Below, in pieces: positions 1 to 13,105 of a stretch of DNA of 64,000 nucleotides. Position numbers and translations under genes: made by a program. This DNA comes from Microtetraspora fusca. GTDB lineage: Bacteria > Actinomycetota > Actinomycetes > Streptosporangiales > Streptosporangiaceae. Below the pieces are notes generated by a model. That model ran no database searches. It was given only the letters and a program-made list of their open reading frames with translations, and had not been told where the DNA came from. The stretch's first letter is position 1. Every line of letters starts with the position of its first letter. The stretch is taken from the NCBI RefSeq assembly GCF_001570365.1, contig NZ_BBYK01000038.1, positions 480,787 through 544,786 on the forward strand, read 5' to 3'.

Positions 1-334
<334 letters not shown>

Positions 335-339
335 CTAGA

Positions 340-3804
<3,465 letters not shown>

Positions 3805-3908
3805 CAGATGTCCTTCCGAGGGCTCGCGGACTGACTACACGCACGCCAGACGACCATGCAACAGAGTTACTCAGAGAAGCGGGTCGTCAAAGGGCAGCGC
3901 AAAGGGGC

Positions 3909-3937
3909 AGTGTAGCCGATGGGCATACACCTGTCCA
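3909..3937 (-). promoter_or_regulatory. Probable rpoBC promoter
   Basis: Read on the minus strand there is TGGACA, a 17-base spacer and TACACT. This is a good match to the housekeeping sigma pattern of actinomycetes (TTGACA-like and TAnnnT). It would start transcription about 100 bases before the rpoB TTG. Direct reading of the sequence; start site not tested. Confidence 0.6.
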
Positions 3938-4218
3938 CTCCGCTCTCGCTCTGCGCTCCACGTTGGTGGCAGCATCACCCGTCAGCGGCGAAACGTCAAG
4001 CCCGAGGGGCGACATTTCGGCCGACTGATGCCCAGCACGCTGCGTTTTCCCGCTCACATGAACGTCGAACGTCACCGGACCCAGACGATACCCGCGAGCC
4101 CGTCCGGCTAACGCTCTGTCACATGGCGAGCCGAACGCTGACCAACGGTCGACACTGCCTGTGATTCGGTATGTCCTTCCCTAACTCGCGCCAAACACAG
4201 TCTTTGCTAACAATTGAA
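3938..4218. other. Spacer upstream of the rpoBC promoter
   Basis: About 280 bases between the rpoBC promoter and the end of the upstream membrane-protein gene. Several short open frames cross it on both strands, but none has a convincing ribosome binding site or a recognisable product. I see no clear terminator for the upstream gene pair, so some read-through into rpoBC is possible. Confidence 0.5.
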
Positions 4219-4734
4219 TTAAGGGGCCCCGAGAACGGGCGTGTCGCCCAGGAGCGTGGAGAGATCGGAGACCAGCCAGCGGCCGTTCTCCCTGGTCATC
4301 ACGAGGCGGAGCCGGTTCTGCCCGACCTCCTGTGTCGGCCGGTCCTGCCCGGTTTCGCGTCCACTGGTGACCGTGTTCAGGAAGACCAATATCCGGGCCT
4401 CCGCGGGGGTCGCCGACTCGACCGCGGCGGCCGCCACGACGGCCTGCCGTACCTCCTGCCGCTCGCGGGCGAGCCGCGGCAGCGTGGCGGCGAGCCGGGC
4501 ATAGCGTCCGGCCAGCGCTCCGGTCGTGTGGCTCCTCGCCCGAGCGAGGTCCTCGTCCATCGTCCGGTAGTCGTAGGACAGCATGTCCGCCGCGTACGAG
4601 CGGGCCGTCGCGACGGCCTCCCGCCCCGCTGAGACATCGCCCTGGAGGCGACTCAGGTCCGCGTACAGCCAGGCCACGGTGGCGGCGAGGCCGACCGCTG
4701 CGGCGGCGAGCAGCGCGGCGAGAGTGCGTCTCAC
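4219..4734 (-). CDS. Mce-associated-like membrane protein (second of a pair)
   Basis: A 171-residue protein with one N-terminal membrane segment (about residues 4-25, Ala/Leu-rich) and an outside domain. The segment MLSYDYRTMDEDLARA, followed by a Thr-Thr-Gly and an Arg-Tyr, is the signature of actinobacterial Mce-associated proteins, which fold like NTF2. The C-terminus (NGRWLVSDLSTLLG) is also typical. The ATG overlaps the stop codon of the gene before it by four bases, so the two are translationally coupled and likely form a complex. No mce genes lie nearby, so the cellular role is unknown. Assignment is by motif recognition only. Confidence 0.65.
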   Translation of the reverse strand: MRRTLAALLAAAAVGLAATVAWLYADLSRLQGDVSAGREAVATARSYAADMLSYDYRTMDEDLARARSHTTGALAGRYARLAATLPRLARERQEVRQAVVAAAAVESATPAEARILVFLNTVTSGRETGQDRPTQEVGQNRLRLVMTRENGRWLVSDLSTLLGDTPVLGAP

Positions 4735-5267
4735 TGCACCAGCTCCGCCCTGGAGACCAGCCAGCGGTCACCCACCTTGGCCACCTCCATCCGCCAGCGG
4801 TAGGCACGTTCCTCGGGTTTTCCCGGCGCGTTCGAGTCGCCCCCTCGTTTCTTGCCGTCCGCTCCCCAGCGGATCAACGCGTCGCCCACGACGAGGACCT
4901 CGGCGGAGCGTCCGCCGTCCGACATCGCGACGAGGCCGGCCGCGCGCAGCACGCCCGTCTGCGAGACCTCGCGCTGGAGGGCCTCCTGTCGCATCGCGTC
5001 CCGGCCCTTCATGTAGCCGTCACGTGCCTGCCCGGTCGAGGTGGCGACGAGCCGCGCCACGTCCTGGTCCACCGTGCGGTGGTCCAGCGCGAGCAGGGCC
5101 TCCGCGTGGACGGCGGCCGCCCGGACGGCCGCCTGGCGGTCCCGTTCGTCCTGCCGCGCCGCGTTCCGGGCGGCCCCGAGCCACAGTGCGGCCGCGGCCA
5201 GCCCCGCCACGAGTACCGTCAGCCCCACCATCAGCGCCCGTCCCACCGGTGCATCACCCCCGATCAT
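4731..5267 (-). CDS. Mce-associated-like membrane protein (first of a pair)
   Basis: A 178-residue protein with the same layout as its downstream partner: a single membrane anchor at about residues 11-32, an ALLALDHRTVDQDVARL segment equivalent to the partner's SYDYRTMDEDLARA, and a C-terminal DRWLVSRAELVQ. The two are diverged paralogs joined by an ATGA overlap. They lie between rplL and rpoB, a place where many actinomycetes have only a spacer. A role in envelope assembly or lipid import is possible from the family but is not shown by the context. Confidence 0.65.
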   Translation of the reverse strand: MIGGDAPVGRALMVGLTVLVAGLAAAALWLGAARNAARQDERDRQAAVRAAAVHAEALLALDHRTVDQDVARLVATSTGQARDGYMKGRDAMRQEALQREVSQTGVLRAAGLVAMSDGGRSAEVLVVGDALIRWGADGKKRGGDSNAPGKPEERAYRWRMEVAKVGDRWLVSRAELVQ

Positions 5268-5328
5268 TCATCGGACGCCGGAGGGTCTCCCGCTACACAT
5301 CCGGCCGGATCGGGCACGGCCGTACGAA

Positions 5329-5369
5329 CGCGGAAAGGGCGGCCACCCGAAGGTGACCGCCCTTTCGCG
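5329..5369 (-). terminator. Terminator of the rplJ-rplL operon
   Basis: A long hairpin just after rplL. The arms are 5329-5347 and 5352-5369, pairing through CGCGGAAAGGGCGG with one mismatch near the loop. The AAAGGG/CCCTTT part gives a short U-rich 3' side. The position, 14 bases past the rplL stop, fits transcription termination of rplJL. Confidence 0.75.
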
Positions 5370-5382
5370 GAAAATGTCAGCG

Positions 5383-5775
5383 TTACTTGACGGTGACGCT
5401 GGCGCCGGCGCCCTCCAGGGCAGCCTTGGCCTTCTCCGCCTGCTCCTTGTTGACCTTGCTGTCGAAGACCGGCTTCGGAGCGCCGTCCACGAGGTCCTTG
5501 GCCTCCTTGAGACCCAGGCTGGTGAGGGCGCGGATCTCCTTGATGACCTGGATCTTCTTGTCGCCGGCGGCCTCGAGGATGACCTCGAACTCGTCCTGCT
5601 CCTCGGCCTCCTCGGCGGCGGCGCCACCGGCAGCCGGGGCGGCGGCGGCGACGGCGACCGGAGCGGCGGCCTTGACGTCGAAGGCCTCCTCGAAGAGCTT
5701 CACGAACTCGGACAGCTCGAGGAGGGTCATCTCCTTGAAGGTCTCGAGCAGCTCGTCGGTGCTGAGCTTCGCCAT
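5383..5775 (-). CDS. rplL: 50S ribosomal protein bL12 (L7/L12)
   Basis: The stalk protein that recruits translation factors to the ribosome; it binds bL10 as dimers. It has 130 residues, the family length. The N-terminal dimerisation helix ([20 protein letters not shown]) leads to an Ala-rich hinge at about residues 35-55 and the C-terminal factor-binding domain containing [20 protein letters not shown]. It lies 81 bases after rplJ in the same operon and is followed by a strong terminator. Confidence 0.98.
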   Translation of the reverse strand: MAKLSTDELLETFKEMTLLELSEFVKLFEEAFDVKAAAPVAVAAAAPAAGGAAAEEAEEQDEFEVILEAAGDKKIQVIKEIRALTSLGLKEAKDLVDGAPKPVFDSKVNKEQAEKAKAALEGAGASVTVK

Positions 5776-5856
5776 GGTGTGTTCCTCCGTTTGGATCTAG
5801 CAAAAACGTTCAGGGACCGCGGTGTGCGCTTCCCCCCAGGTCCGTGGTGGACGGAC

Positions 5857-6381
5857 CTACTCGCCGGCCTCTTCGCGCTTGGCGCGCAGGGCCTCGGCCA
5901 GTCGAGCCATGTTGGTGGGCAGCGCGGCGAAGGTGGCGGCAGCCTGGGACTGCTTCGCCTTCAGCGCACCGGCCAGCTTCGCGAGGAGGATCTCGCGGGA
6001 CTCAAGGTCGGCAAGCTTGGAGATCTCGGCCGGGGTCATCGACTTGCCGTCGACGACACCACCCTTGATCACCAGAAGGGGGTTGGCCTTGGCAAAGTCA
6101 CGCAGACCCTTGGCCGCCTCGACCACGTCGCCCTTGACGAACGCGATCGCGGTCGGGCCCTGGAGCAGATCGTCCAGGACGTTGATCCCGGCGTTGTTAG
6201 CCGCGATCTTGGTCAGCGTGTTCTTCGCCACGGCGAACTTCGCATTCCCACCGAGAGCAACGCGCAGCTCCTTGAGCTGAGCGACGGTGAGACCGCGGTA
6301 CTCGGTCAGAACGGCGCCGCTGGAGCCCTCGAACTCGCTCTCGAGTTCGGCAACCGCGATCGCCTTATCCGCCCTCGCCAT
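5857..6381 (-). CDS. rplJ: 50S ribosomal protein uL10
   Basis: A 174-residue protein that forms the base of the ribosomal stalk and binds bL12 dimers through its C-terminal helix. The ATG chosen gives [17 protein letters not shown], the standard start, with GGAGG upstream; the open frame runs further 5' but that part overlaps the leader. The conserved [13 protein letters not shown] and GPTAIAF segments are present. Family knowledge says excess L10-L12 represses its own operon through the leader RNA described at 6419-6590. Confidence 0.97.
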   Translation of the reverse strand: MARADKAIAVAELESEFEGSSGAVLTEYRGLTVAQLKELRVALGGNAKFAVAKNTLTKIAANNAGINVLDDLLQGPTAIAFVKGDVVEAAKGLRDFAKANPLLVIKGGVVDGKSMTPAEISKLADLESREILLAKLAGALKAKQSQAAATFAALPTNMARLAEALRAKREEAGE

Positions 6382-6418
6382 GGGCCTCCTTCCAGATGTG
6401 CCACCGGCGAAGACGTCC

Positions 6419-6590
6419 AAAAAAAAGGAGGAGCCCCGGCGCAGGCGCACGGGGCTGGCACAGGCGCGCGGACGCGCCCGGAAGCTCACATCACACCTAC
6501 GCGGGTCGCCCACAGAGTGGATCCTTCGGCCATCGGACTGGTGCAGCCCGACGACGACCGGCGGTCTTTGGCAAACGCCAGAATAGGGCG
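6419..6590 (-). ncRNA. L10-type leader RNA with attenuator hairpin
   Basis: The 5' leader of rplJ. Its 3' end has a hairpin with arms 6432-6438 and 6450-6456 (AGCCCCG/CGGGGCT) followed by eight Us at 6419-6426, and then the rplJ ribosome binding site. A perfect intrinsic terminator upstream of the first gene of the rplJL operon indicates attenuation. L10 leader RNAs are known in many bacteria; the exact fold and the 5' boundary here are estimates. Confidence 0.65.
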
Positions 6591-6610
6591 TGAATCCCCG
6601 TGATGCCAAA

Positions 6611-7435
6611 TCAGTTGCCGCGGAGGTTTCGCGGCAGCTCCCCGACCTCGCCCGCGGAGGGCGCCTCGATCGTCGTGGGCTCGTTGAACGAGGTGAAGGC
6701 GACGGTGGCGTTGAACGAGCCCTTGTCGGCGGGGCCGCCCTTCAGCGTGACCTTCCGGGGCAGGCCGTCGGCGTCGATCCACGCGTCGAACTTCATGTCG
6801 TCGACCTTGGCCAGGCCGGCCTCCGCCTTGGTGCGCTCCTCAGGGGCGAGCTGCTTCACGGCCTCGGCCACCGGGAACGTGCCCGAGTAGTGCGTGGTGT
6901 CCACGCCGCCCACCTGCTCGGCGCCGACGGCCTTGGCGTCCTTGGAGGCGGTCAGGAGCGCCGCGCTGGTCTTGAGGTCGATCTGCTGAGCCCGGCCGAG
7001 GATCTCGTCCACGTTGACGCCTCGGGAGTCGCCGAGCTCCTTGAGGTCCACCTTGATCCACGGCTTGGCGGCGCCCATCAGGGTCCGGAGGGCATCGGAC
7101 TTCACGTACACCGTGTCGCCCAGAAGGATCACCCGGAGCCCGCCGGGGGCGTTCTGGCCGTCGAAGGTGATCTGGTCGAGGGTGAGGTCCGTGGCCAGCG
7201 TGGGCTTCTGCTGGGCGCGCAGCTTGCCCTGGATGGTGCCGGTGCGGTCGGCGCCGGCCGAGACGTCCACGACGAGGTCGGCGGTGTAGGAGGTGACGTC
7301 CTGCGCCTTCTGGGAGGCCTGCTGCAGCACCTCGGACGCGGACAACCTCACGTTGTCCAGAGACGTGGCGGCGGGTGCGCACCCCGCGACACCGATCACG
7401 GCGACCGCCCCGGCGGCCAGCAGAAGTCGACGCAT
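6611..7435 (-). CDS. LppX/LprG-family lipoprotein
   Basis: A 274-residue predicted lipoprotein. The signal peptide [19 protein letters not shown] ends in a lipobox (VAGC), so Cys19 should be lipidated and the protein anchored outside the membrane. The rest reads like the LppX/LprAFG family of mycobacterial lipid-carrying lipoproteins, with a [13 protein letters not shown] start of the beta-sheet and the C-terminal [17 protein letters not shown]. It sits between the rplKA terminator and the rplJ leader and so needs its own promoter. A lipid or glycolipid transport role is inferred from the family. Confidence 0.75.
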   Translation of the reverse strand: MRRLLLAAGAVAVIGVAGCAPAATSLDNVRLSASEVLQQASQKAQDVTSYTADLVVDVSAGADRTGTIQGKLRAQQKPTLATDLTLDQITFDGQNAPGGLRVILLGDTVYVKSDALRTLMGAAKPWIKVDLKELGDSRGVNVDEILGRAQQIDLKTSAALLTASKDAKAVGAEQVGGVDTTHYSGTFPVAEAVKQLAPEERTKAEAGLAKVDDMKFDAWIDADGLPRKVTLKGGPADKGSFNATVAFTSFNEPTTIEAPSAGEVGELPRNLRGN

Positions 7436-7568
7436 GTCTTTGTCCTTTCTTTACGGACGACTGCTCTCGACCCTATGGCGCTCGCGCGCTATCCGCGCGG
7501 CCTGCGCTATATCCCCGCAATATCCCGACATATCGCAGAAGGGCTCCGCGTTCTGGGGCCGTACACGC

Positions 7569-7604
7569 GAGAACCCCCGACCGGATGCCCGGACGGGGGT
7601 TCTC
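7569..7604 (-). terminator. Terminator after rplA
   Basis: A perfect 11-base-pair hairpin with arms GAGAACCCCCG (7569-7579) and CGGGGGTTCTC (7594-7604), 14 bases past the rplA stop codon. It ends the rplK-rplA transcript and isolates the lipoprotein gene. Confidence 0.8.
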
Positions 7605-7618
7605 GTCGTCAGATGAGA

Positions 7619-8332
7619 TCAGGCGTCGATCTCGGCGGTCATCGCCCGCGTCACGTTCGGGTCGACCGGGATGCCGGGGCCCATGGACGTGGTGAAGGTG
7701 ACCTTCTTGAGATAGCGGCCCTTGGCGGCCGACGGCTTGAGACGCAGCACCTCGTCGAGGGCGGCGGCGTAGTTCTCGACGAGCTGACGCTCGCCGAAGG
7801 ACGCCTTGCCGATGATGAAGTGCAGGTTCGCGTGCCGGTCGACACGGAACTCGATCTTGCCGCCCTTGATGTCGGTGACGGCCTTGCCGACGGCCGGGGT
7901 CACGGTCCCGGTCTTCGGGTTGGGCATGAGACCACGCGGACCGAGCACGCGGCCGAGGCGGCCGACCTTGCCCATCAGGTCCGGCGTGGCGACGACGGCG
8001 TCGAAGTCGAGCCGGCCCTTGGCCACCTCTTCGATCAGCTCGTCGGCGCCGACGATGTCGGCGCCCGCGGCGCGGGCCTCCTCGGCACGGTCGCCGGTCG
8101 CGAAGACCAGGACCCGGGCGGTCTTACCGGTGCCGTGCGGGAGGTTGACGGTGCCGCGGACCATCTGGTCGGCCTTGCGCGGGTCGACGCCCAGACGCAG
8201 GGCGACCTCGACGGTGGCGTCGAACTTGGTGGTCGCGGTCTTCTTGGCCAGCCGGACACCCTCAAGCGGGCTGTACGCGCTGTCGCGGTCGACCAGGCCG
8301 GCCGCGTTCTTCCAGTTCTTGCTGCGCTTCAC
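7619..8332 (-). CDS. rplA: 50S ribosomal protein uL1
   Basis: Full-length uL1 of 237 residues, part of the mobile L1 stalk that helps release deacylated tRNA. GTG start. Diagnostic segments are [33 protein letters not shown] near the N-terminus (shown here only as a guide to residues 29-61) and the [12 protein letters not shown] signature. It follows rplK by 74 bases in the same transcript and precedes a strong terminator. In other bacteria L1 represses this operon by binding its mRNA; I did not identify that site. Confidence 0.98.
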   Translation of the reverse strand: MKRSKNWKNAAGLVDRDSAYSPLEGVRLAKKTATTKFDATVEVALRLGVDPRKADQMVRGTVNLPHGTGKTARVLVFATGDRAEEARAAGADIVGADELIEEVAKGRLDFDAVVATPDLMGKVGRLGRVLGPRGLMPNPKTGTVTPAVGKAVTDIKGGKIEFRVDRHANLHFIIGKASFGERQLVENYAAALDEVLRLKPSAAKGRYLKKVTFTTSMGPGIPVDPNVTRAMTAEIDA

Positions 8333-8406
8333 TTCTCGCTCCTCATGGAGTTCGTGGTCCGGGCCTGCGCGGGCCCTGCCACAGTGCTGTCTGCGTCGGT
8401 GGGGTA

Positions 8407-8838
8407 CTACTCGGCGATGGTGATGCCCATCGACCGGGCGGTACCGGCGATGATCTTCTCAGCGGCCTCGATGTCGTTGGCGTTGAGGTCCTGCATCTTG
8501 GTCTCGGCGATCTGACGCAGCTGGTCCTTGGTGAGCTTGCCCACCTTGTCCTTGTGCGGGTTCGCGCTGCCCTTCTGCAGACCGGCGGCCTTCTTGATCA
8601 GCTCGGGCGCCGGCGGCGTCTTCGTGACGAAGGTGAAGCTGCGGTCTTCGAAGATCGTGATCTCGACGGGGATGATGTTGCCCCGCTGGGCCTCCGTCGC
8701 AGCGTTGTACTGCTTGACGAATTCCATGATGTTGACGCCGTGCGGACCGAGCGCGGTACCGACCGGCGGCGCGGGCGTGGCCTGGCCAGCGGGAAGCTGG
8801 ACCTTGACCAGGGCCGCGATCTTCTTCTTGGGAGGCAT
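8407..8838 (-). CDS. rplK: 50S ribosomal protein uL11
   Basis: A 143-residue protein that binds the GTPase-associated region of 23S rRNA and is needed for RelA activation. The N-terminal [20 protein letters not shown] and the C-terminal MGITIAE end are canonical. It is the first gene of the rplK-rplA pair. The start ATG has an AGAG-type ribosome binding site. Upstream lies a set of three hairpins that separates it from nusG. Confidence 0.98.
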   Translation of the reverse strand: MPPKKKIAALVKVQLPAGQATPAPPVGTALGPHGVNIMEFVKQYNAATEAQRGNIIPVEITIFEDRSFTFVTKTPPAPELIKKAAGLQKGSANPHKDKVGKLTKDQLRQIAETKMQDLNANDIEAAEKIIAGTARSMGITIAE

Positions 8839-8881
8839 GCTCTCTCCGGGTCCTTGACTAACTTGAATCTCTCAGCCGGGC

Positions 8882-8951
8882 CCTCACCACGTGAGGACAG
8901 GCGGCACCGATACCGGTGCCGCCGCCCAGGCCCACCCTCACGACCGTGAGG
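8882..8951 (-). repeat. Three consecutive hairpins between nusG and rplK
   Basis: Hairpin 1 is CCTCAC-cac-GTGAGG (8882-8896). Hairpin 2 is the stronger GGCGGCACCG/CGGTGCCGCC (8900-8923). Hairpin 3 is CCTCAC-gacc-GTGAGG (8936-8951), nearly a copy of hairpin 1. The middle one may stop or pause secE-nusG transcription. The repeated outer pair is unexplained and could be an rplK leader structure. Confidence 0.55.
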
Positions 8952-8977
8952 ACGACTTAGGAGTGTATGCCAGGCCG

Positions 8978-9748
8978 TCAGATCTTGGAGACCTGGTTGA
9001 ACGACAGCTCGACAGGGGTCTCGCGGCCGAAGATCGACACGAGCACCTTGAGCTTCTGCGACTCGATGCTGATCTCGCTGACCGTGGCGGGAAGCGTGGC
9101 GAACGGGCCGTCCATGACGGTGACGGACTCGCCGACCTCGAAGTCGACGGTCGCGGCAGTCGCCTTGGAGGCGGCCTTCTTCACTTCCTCGGCCGGCTCG
9201 GGCGCCAGCAGCTTGGCGACCTCGTCGAGGTTGAGCGGGCTCGGCTTGTTCGACAGCCCGACGAAGCCGGTGACGCCGGGCGTGTTGCGCACGGCGGCCC
9301 AGGACTCGTCGGTGAGGTCCATCCGGACCAGCACGTACCCCGGAAGCACACGCTCCTTGATCGGAGTCTTCTTGCCGCCCTTGAACTCCGTGATCGTGTG
9401 GGTCGGCACCTCGACCTGGAAGATGTAGTCCTCCATGTTGAGGGAGCTGGTACGGCTCTCGATGTTCTGCTTCACACGGTTCTCGTAACCGGCGTACGAG
9501 TGGATGACGTACCACTCGCCGATCTGGCCGCGGAGCTGACGCTTGAACTCCTCGACGGGGTCGACGTCCGGGACGACATCGCCGTCCTCGTCGACCTCGG
9601 CCACGGTGTCGCCAGAGTCGGCGTCAACGTCAGCGTCAGCGCCGTGCTCGCCGGCGGCAGCGGTGTCGTCGACCTTCTCTACGGCCTCGTCCGGCTCCGT
9701 CTCCCACTCATCGCGGGAGCCATCGACCGGCAGCGGGGACTCGGACAC
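8978..9748 (-). CDS. nusG: Transcription termination/antitermination factor NusG
   Basis: A 256-residue NusG. GTG start giving [10 protein letters not shown], chosen because it has AGAGGAAGAG upstream; the open frame extends 27 codons further without support. Residues 1-80 are an acidic Asp/Glu-rich tail typical of actinobacteria. The NGN domain follows ([19 protein letters not shown], then [14 protein letters not shown]). The C-terminal KOW domain begins near [15 protein letters not shown]. It is cotranscribed with secE, 52 bases upstream. Confidence 0.96.
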   Translation of the reverse strand: MSESPLPVDGSRDEWETEPDEAVEKVDDTAAAGEHGADADVDADSGDTVAEVDEDGDVVPDVDPVEEFKRQLRGQIGEWYVIHSYAGYENRVKQNIESRTSSLNMEDYIFQVEVPTHTITEFKGGKKTPIKERVLPGYVLVRMDLTDESWAAVRNTPGVTGFVGLSNKPSPLNLDEVAKLLAPEPAEEVKKAASKATAATVDFEVGESVTVMDGPFATLPATVSEISIESQKLKVLVSIFGRETPVELSFNQVSKI

Positions 9749-9800
9749 GGTGACTCTTCCTCTTTCGTCGATGACATGACGTGCGACGATCAGGGTCGGA

Positions 9801-10085
9801 TCACGATCCGCCGAAGACCGCCAGCACACCCTTCGTCAGCAGGAAGTCTAGTCCGGACACGATCGCGACCATGATCACAACAAAGCCGAGGACCACAGAT
9901 GTATAGGTGATCAGGTCCTTGCGCCTCGGCCAGATAACCTTACGCAGTTCGGCGACGACCTGCCGATAGAAAAGGGCGGGAGATGCGCGCTTGGCCTTCT
10001 TCTCACCGCTCGGCTTGCCTGGCTTTCCAGCGGTCTCGCCGCGGGTGTCGATCGCCACAGTCCTCACCTGATCCGTCGTGTCCAT
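9801..10085 (-). CDS. secE: Protein translocase subunit SecE
   Basis: A 94-residue SecE, the essential small subunit that clamps SecY. The conserved amphipathic segment [20 protein letters not shown] precedes the single membrane helix (about residues 62-85). The start is uncertain. The ATG at 10085 gives [12 protein letters not shown] but has a weak ribosome binding site; a GTG at 10058 has AGGTGAGG upstream and would give 85 residues. Anything longer would run into tRNA-Trp. Gene order with nusG is the universal one. Confidence 0.93.
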   Translation of the reverse strand: MDTTDQVRTVAIDTRGETAGKPGKPSGEKKAKRASPALFYRQVVAELRKVIWPRRKDLITYTSVVLGFVVIMVAIVSGLDFLLTKGVLAVFGGS

Positions 10086-10135
10086 CGCAACTTGCGGCGC
10101 GCTTTCACGCCAGTTGGTGCGCGGACCGCACTCCG

Positions 10136-10208
10136 CAGGGCACGAGGGACTCGAACCCCCAACCGCCGGTTTTGGAGACCGGTGCGCTACCAATTGCGCT
10201 AGTGCCCT
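10136..10208 (-). tRNA. trnW: tRNA-Trp (anticodon CCA)
   Basis: Read on the minus strand the 73-base sequence folds into a full cloverleaf. The acceptor stem is AGGGCAC/GTGCCCT with discriminator G. The D arm is GCGC-AATTGGTA-GCGC. The anticodon arm ACCGG-TCTCCAAAA-CCGG(C) carries CCA. The T arm GGGGG-TTCGAGT-CCCTC has the invariant TTCGA. The position just before secE is the one found in most actinomycetes. Confidence 0.97.
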
Positions 10209-10405
10209 AAGCCGTGCACCACAATACCGGAGAAACGGATCGACATCGCCGAACGTTCCCGTCGTGGCCCACTAGACGCAGAAGTGTACGTGGGAATGGC
10301 GACTTCGTCGAACCAGATCGTCCGCGCGGTTCCAAGCTACCCGGCCGTCTGTCCGAATGGTGGTAAGCGGCGGAAGGATTCCCGCAGGTCTGAAACGATG
10401 GAGGC

Positions 10406-11611
10406 ATGACCCGACCTCGCATCTCCGCGCGCATTTCCGCGATCTCAGAGTCCGCGACGCTGGCCGTGGACGCCAAGGCCAAGGCCATGAAGGCGGCCGG
10501 TCGCCCGGTCATCGGCTTCGGCGCCGGCGAGCCGGACTTCCCGACGCCCGACTACATCGTCGAGGCGGCCATCGAGGCGTGTCGGAACCCCCGGTTCCAC
10601 AAGTACACGCCGGCCGGCGGGCTGCCCGAGCTCAAGCAGGCGATCGCCGAGAAGACGCTGCGCGACTCCGGGTTCCAGGTGGACGCCTCCCAGGTCCTGG
10701 TGACCAACGGCGGCAAGCAGGCCGTCTACGAGGCGTTCGCCACCTTGCTCGACCCGGGTGACGAGGTGCTCGTCGTCGCCCCGTACTGGACGACGTACCC
10801 GGAGGCGATCAAGCTCGCGGGTGGAGTTCAGGTTGACATGGTGACCGACGAGACGACGGGCTATCTCGCGTCGGTTGAGCAGCTTGAGGAGAAGCTGACC
10901 GAGCGGACCAAGGTGCTGCTGTTCGTCTCTCCGTCCAACCCGACCGGCGCCGTTTACTCGCCGGAGCAGGTCGAGGAGATCGGCCGCTGGGCGCTGGACA
11001 AGGGTCTGTGGGTCGTCACCGACGAGATCTACGAGCACCTCGTGTACGGCGGCGCCTCCTTCTCCAGCATCGCCACGGCCGTGCCCGAGCTGCGCGAGCG
11101 CGTGGTCGTCCTGAACGGCGTGGCGAAGACGTACGCGATGACCGGCTGGCGGGTGGGCTGGCTCATCGGGCCGTCCGACGTGGTGAAGGCCGCGACCAAC
11201 CTGCAGTCGCACGCCACCTCCAACGTGTCGAACGTGGCGCAGGCCGCCGCGCTCGCCGCCGTCTCCGGCGACCTCTCCGCCGTGGCGAAGATGCGCGAGG
11301 CGTTCGACCGTCGCCGGCAGACCATGGTCCGGATGCTCAACGAGATCCCGGGCATGGTGTGCCCCGAGCCGCTGGGCGCGTTCTACGCGTACCCGTCGGT
11401 GAAGGCGCTGCTGGGCAAGGAACTGCGCGGCCGTCGGCCGTCCTCCTCCGCCGAACTGGCCGAGCTGATCCTCGAAGAGGCCGAGGTGGCGCTGGTGCCG
11501 GGTGAGGCGTTCGGCACCCCCGGCTACTTCCGGCTCTCGTACGCGCTGGGCGACGACGACCTGGTCGAGGGCGTCAGCCGCGTGGCCAAGCTGCTCGCCG
11601 AGGCGCACTGA
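10406..11611 (+). CDS. Pyridoxal phosphate-dependent aminotransferase, aspartate type
   Basis: A 401-residue class I aminotransferase. It should transfer an amino group between aspartate (or a related amino acid) and 2-oxoglutarate, using pyridoxal phosphate. Visible landmarks are [13 protein letters not shown] near the N-terminus, [12 protein letters not shown], the [11 protein letters not shown] loop, [11 protein letters not shown] and the cofactor lysine in [15 protein letters not shown]. It is divergent from tRNA-Trp/secE and ends at a bidirectional terminator. Substrate preference cannot be read from sequence alone; aspartate aminotransferase is the usual annotation at this locus. Confidence 0.9.
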   Translation: MTRPRISARISAISESATLAVDAKAKAMKAAGRPVIGFGAGEPDFPTPDYIVEAAIEACRNPRFHKYTPAGGLPELKQAIAEKTLRDSGFQVDASQVLVTNGGKQAVYEAFATLLDPGDEVLVVAPYWTTYPEAIKLAGGVQVDMVTDETTGYLASVEQLEEKLTERTKVLLFVSPSNPTGAVYSPEQVEEIGRWALDKGLWVVTDEIYEHLVYGGASFSSIATAVPELRERVVVLNGVAKTYAMTGWRVGWLIGPSDVVKAATNLQSHATSNVSNVAQAAALAAVSGDLSAVAKMREAFDRRRQTMVRMLNEIPGMVCPEPLGAFYAYPSVKALLGKELRGRRPSSSAELAELILEEAEVALVPGEAFGTPGYFRLSYALGDDDLVEGVSRVAKLLAEAH

Positions 11612-11626
11612 GCGATCCGTTCAGGC

Positions 11627-11661
11627 GGAAAGGCCCGGACCATCACGGCCCGGGCCTTTCC
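11627..11661 (+). terminator. Terminator between convergent genes
   Basis: A 12-base-pair hairpin with arms GGAAAGGCCCGG (11627-11638) and CCGGGCCTTTCC (11650-11661). It lies between the aminotransferase and the convergent membrane protein gene and could serve both strands. Confidence 0.8.
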
Positions 11662-11674
11662 GGCGTTTCCGCCT

Positions 11675-13105
11675 CTACGGCTGCCGCGCGCGGATGCTTC
11701 CCACCAGCCGGTCGAGATCGAGATCGGGATGCGCGGTCGAGGACATGGTGTCCTCGGCCGTGGTCACCACGACGGCGAGCCCGGTCCGGGGCTCCCAGGC
11801 GAAGCTCCGGATCCGCATGAGCCGCGGCCGGCCGCCGACCCGCACCGTCTCGGTGGAGGCGGTCATGAGGCCGCGGACGCCGCCGAAGGTCGAGGTTCGG
11901 GGCGTCGTGTGGAAAGTGTCCTTCCGCCACAGGTCGGTGCCGACGAGCCCGCCACGGTGAACGGACACGGCGACGTACCAGCCCTTGCCAGGGGGATGCC
12001 CCCAGTACGTGGTCGCGGTGGTCCAGTTCCACCCCAGTGCGCTGTCTCTGGCCGCCTCCGGCACGGATTGGAGGGCGGGGGGCACCTCGACGCCGTCCAC
12101 GGAGGGCCCGGCTGGCGGCGGGGCCGGCTCGATGCCCTCGGCGACCCGCCGCACCTCGTCGTCGGTCGCGCCCATCGCCCAGATGCGCACGCCGAGCCCT
12201 GGTTGGACGAGCCACATGAGCATCCGGCCCTTGTCGATCCTCCCGCCCTTGCTCGCGACGCGTCCTTCCAGCGCGCGGGACCTGCCGACGGCGGTCGTCC
12301 GTACGTCGATGAGTTCTTCTGCGGTCGGCCAGGAGACCCAGCGCAACTTGCTCAGGTTCTTCGCCCGGTCACCGCGTACGACCTCGACGGCCATGGAGGC
12401 GGTTCGATCCGTGCTCCGCCACCACCGACCGAGCCCGTCGAGGATCCCCTGCGGCTCGCTGGAGACCAGGCGGAAGCGTTCCGGCATATAGCTCACGCGC
12501 ATCGTGTCCAGGACGGGATCCCATGGCACATGCAGGCTCATCGCGACCGGTTCGAGGTACTTTTTGGCGGAGGTCGAGGTCGTCACGCGCACCACCAGGT
12601 CGTCCTGCTCGAACCATATGAGGTTGTCATGGCGGGGCGAGATCAGACCGCCGCCGCTCCCCCGGCGGAGCCAGAGCGTGCCGTCACGCAGGAACCCCCG
12701 CTGCTGGAGTTCGAGGTAGTCGCCCGCAAGCTTCCCCGGCCGGTAGACGGTGACCTGGATGGTGCGGTCGCCCCGGCTCCAGCGGGCGGCCTTCCCCCGC
12801 AGGCCATGATCGGTCACCTCGAACGTCTCGGCCCGCCCGAATCCATCGGGAAGGTCGCGCACCTCGACGCCGTCCACGTTCTCGGCCACCGTGACGGAGA
12901 CCACGTGCCGCCGTTCCTGGATCAGGTGGTACGCCGGGACCGCGGCCAGAACGACGGCGACTGCGGCGGCGGCCGCCGTCTTCGCCCTCGCGGTCTTCCT
13001 CCGGCAGGTACGCCGGACGACGCGGTCGGCGAGGTCGGGGGCGATCCGCAGCTCGGCCGTCGCCTCGGTCATGGCGTGCCTGAGCCGGCTCTCAAGATCC
13101 GACAA
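11675..13105 (-). CDS. Membrane partner (putative anti-sigma factor) of the SigE-family sigma factor
   Basis: A 476-residue protein with a cytoplasmic N-terminus of about 38 residues (MSDLESRLRHAMTEATAEL), one membrane segment at about 40-60 (Ala/Val-rich) and a large outside part. The start overlaps the sigma gene by 14 bases, so the two are coupled. It has the same plan as the PASTA protein at 13727-14683: a short basic cytoplasmic head, one helix, an outside sensor. It lacks a zinc-type anti-sigma motif. The anti-sigma role is inferred from position only; I recognise no outside domain. Confidence 0.55.
   Translation of the reverse strand: MSDLESRLRHAMTEATAELRIAPDLADRVVRRTCRRKTARAKTAAAAAVAVVLAAVPAYHLIQERRHVVSVTVAENVDGVEVRDLPDGFGRAETFEVTDHGLRGKAARWSRGDRTIQVTVYRPGKLAGDYLELQQRGFLRDGTLWLRRGSGGGLISPRHDNLIWFEQDDLVVRVTTSTSAKKYLEPVAMSLHVPWDPVLDTMRVSYMPERFRLVSSEPQGILDGLGRWWRSTDRTASMAVEVVRGDRAKNLSKLRWVSWPTAEELIDVRTTAVGRSRALEGRVASKGGRIDKGRMLMWLVQPGLGVRIWAMGATDDEVRRVAEGIEPAPPPAGPSVDGVEVPPALQSVPEAARDSALGWNWTTATTYWGHPPGKGWYVAVSVHRGGLVGTDLWRKDTFHTTPRTSTFGGVRGLMTASTETVRVGGRPRLMRIRSFAWEPRTGLAVVVTTAEDTMSSTAHPDLDLDRLVGSIRARQP

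Noticed and set aside
9749-9829. N-terminal extension of NusG by 27 residues
   Set aside because: It would overlap the secE 3' end. The GTG at 9748 has AGAGGAAGAG upstream and gives the usual actinobacterial start.
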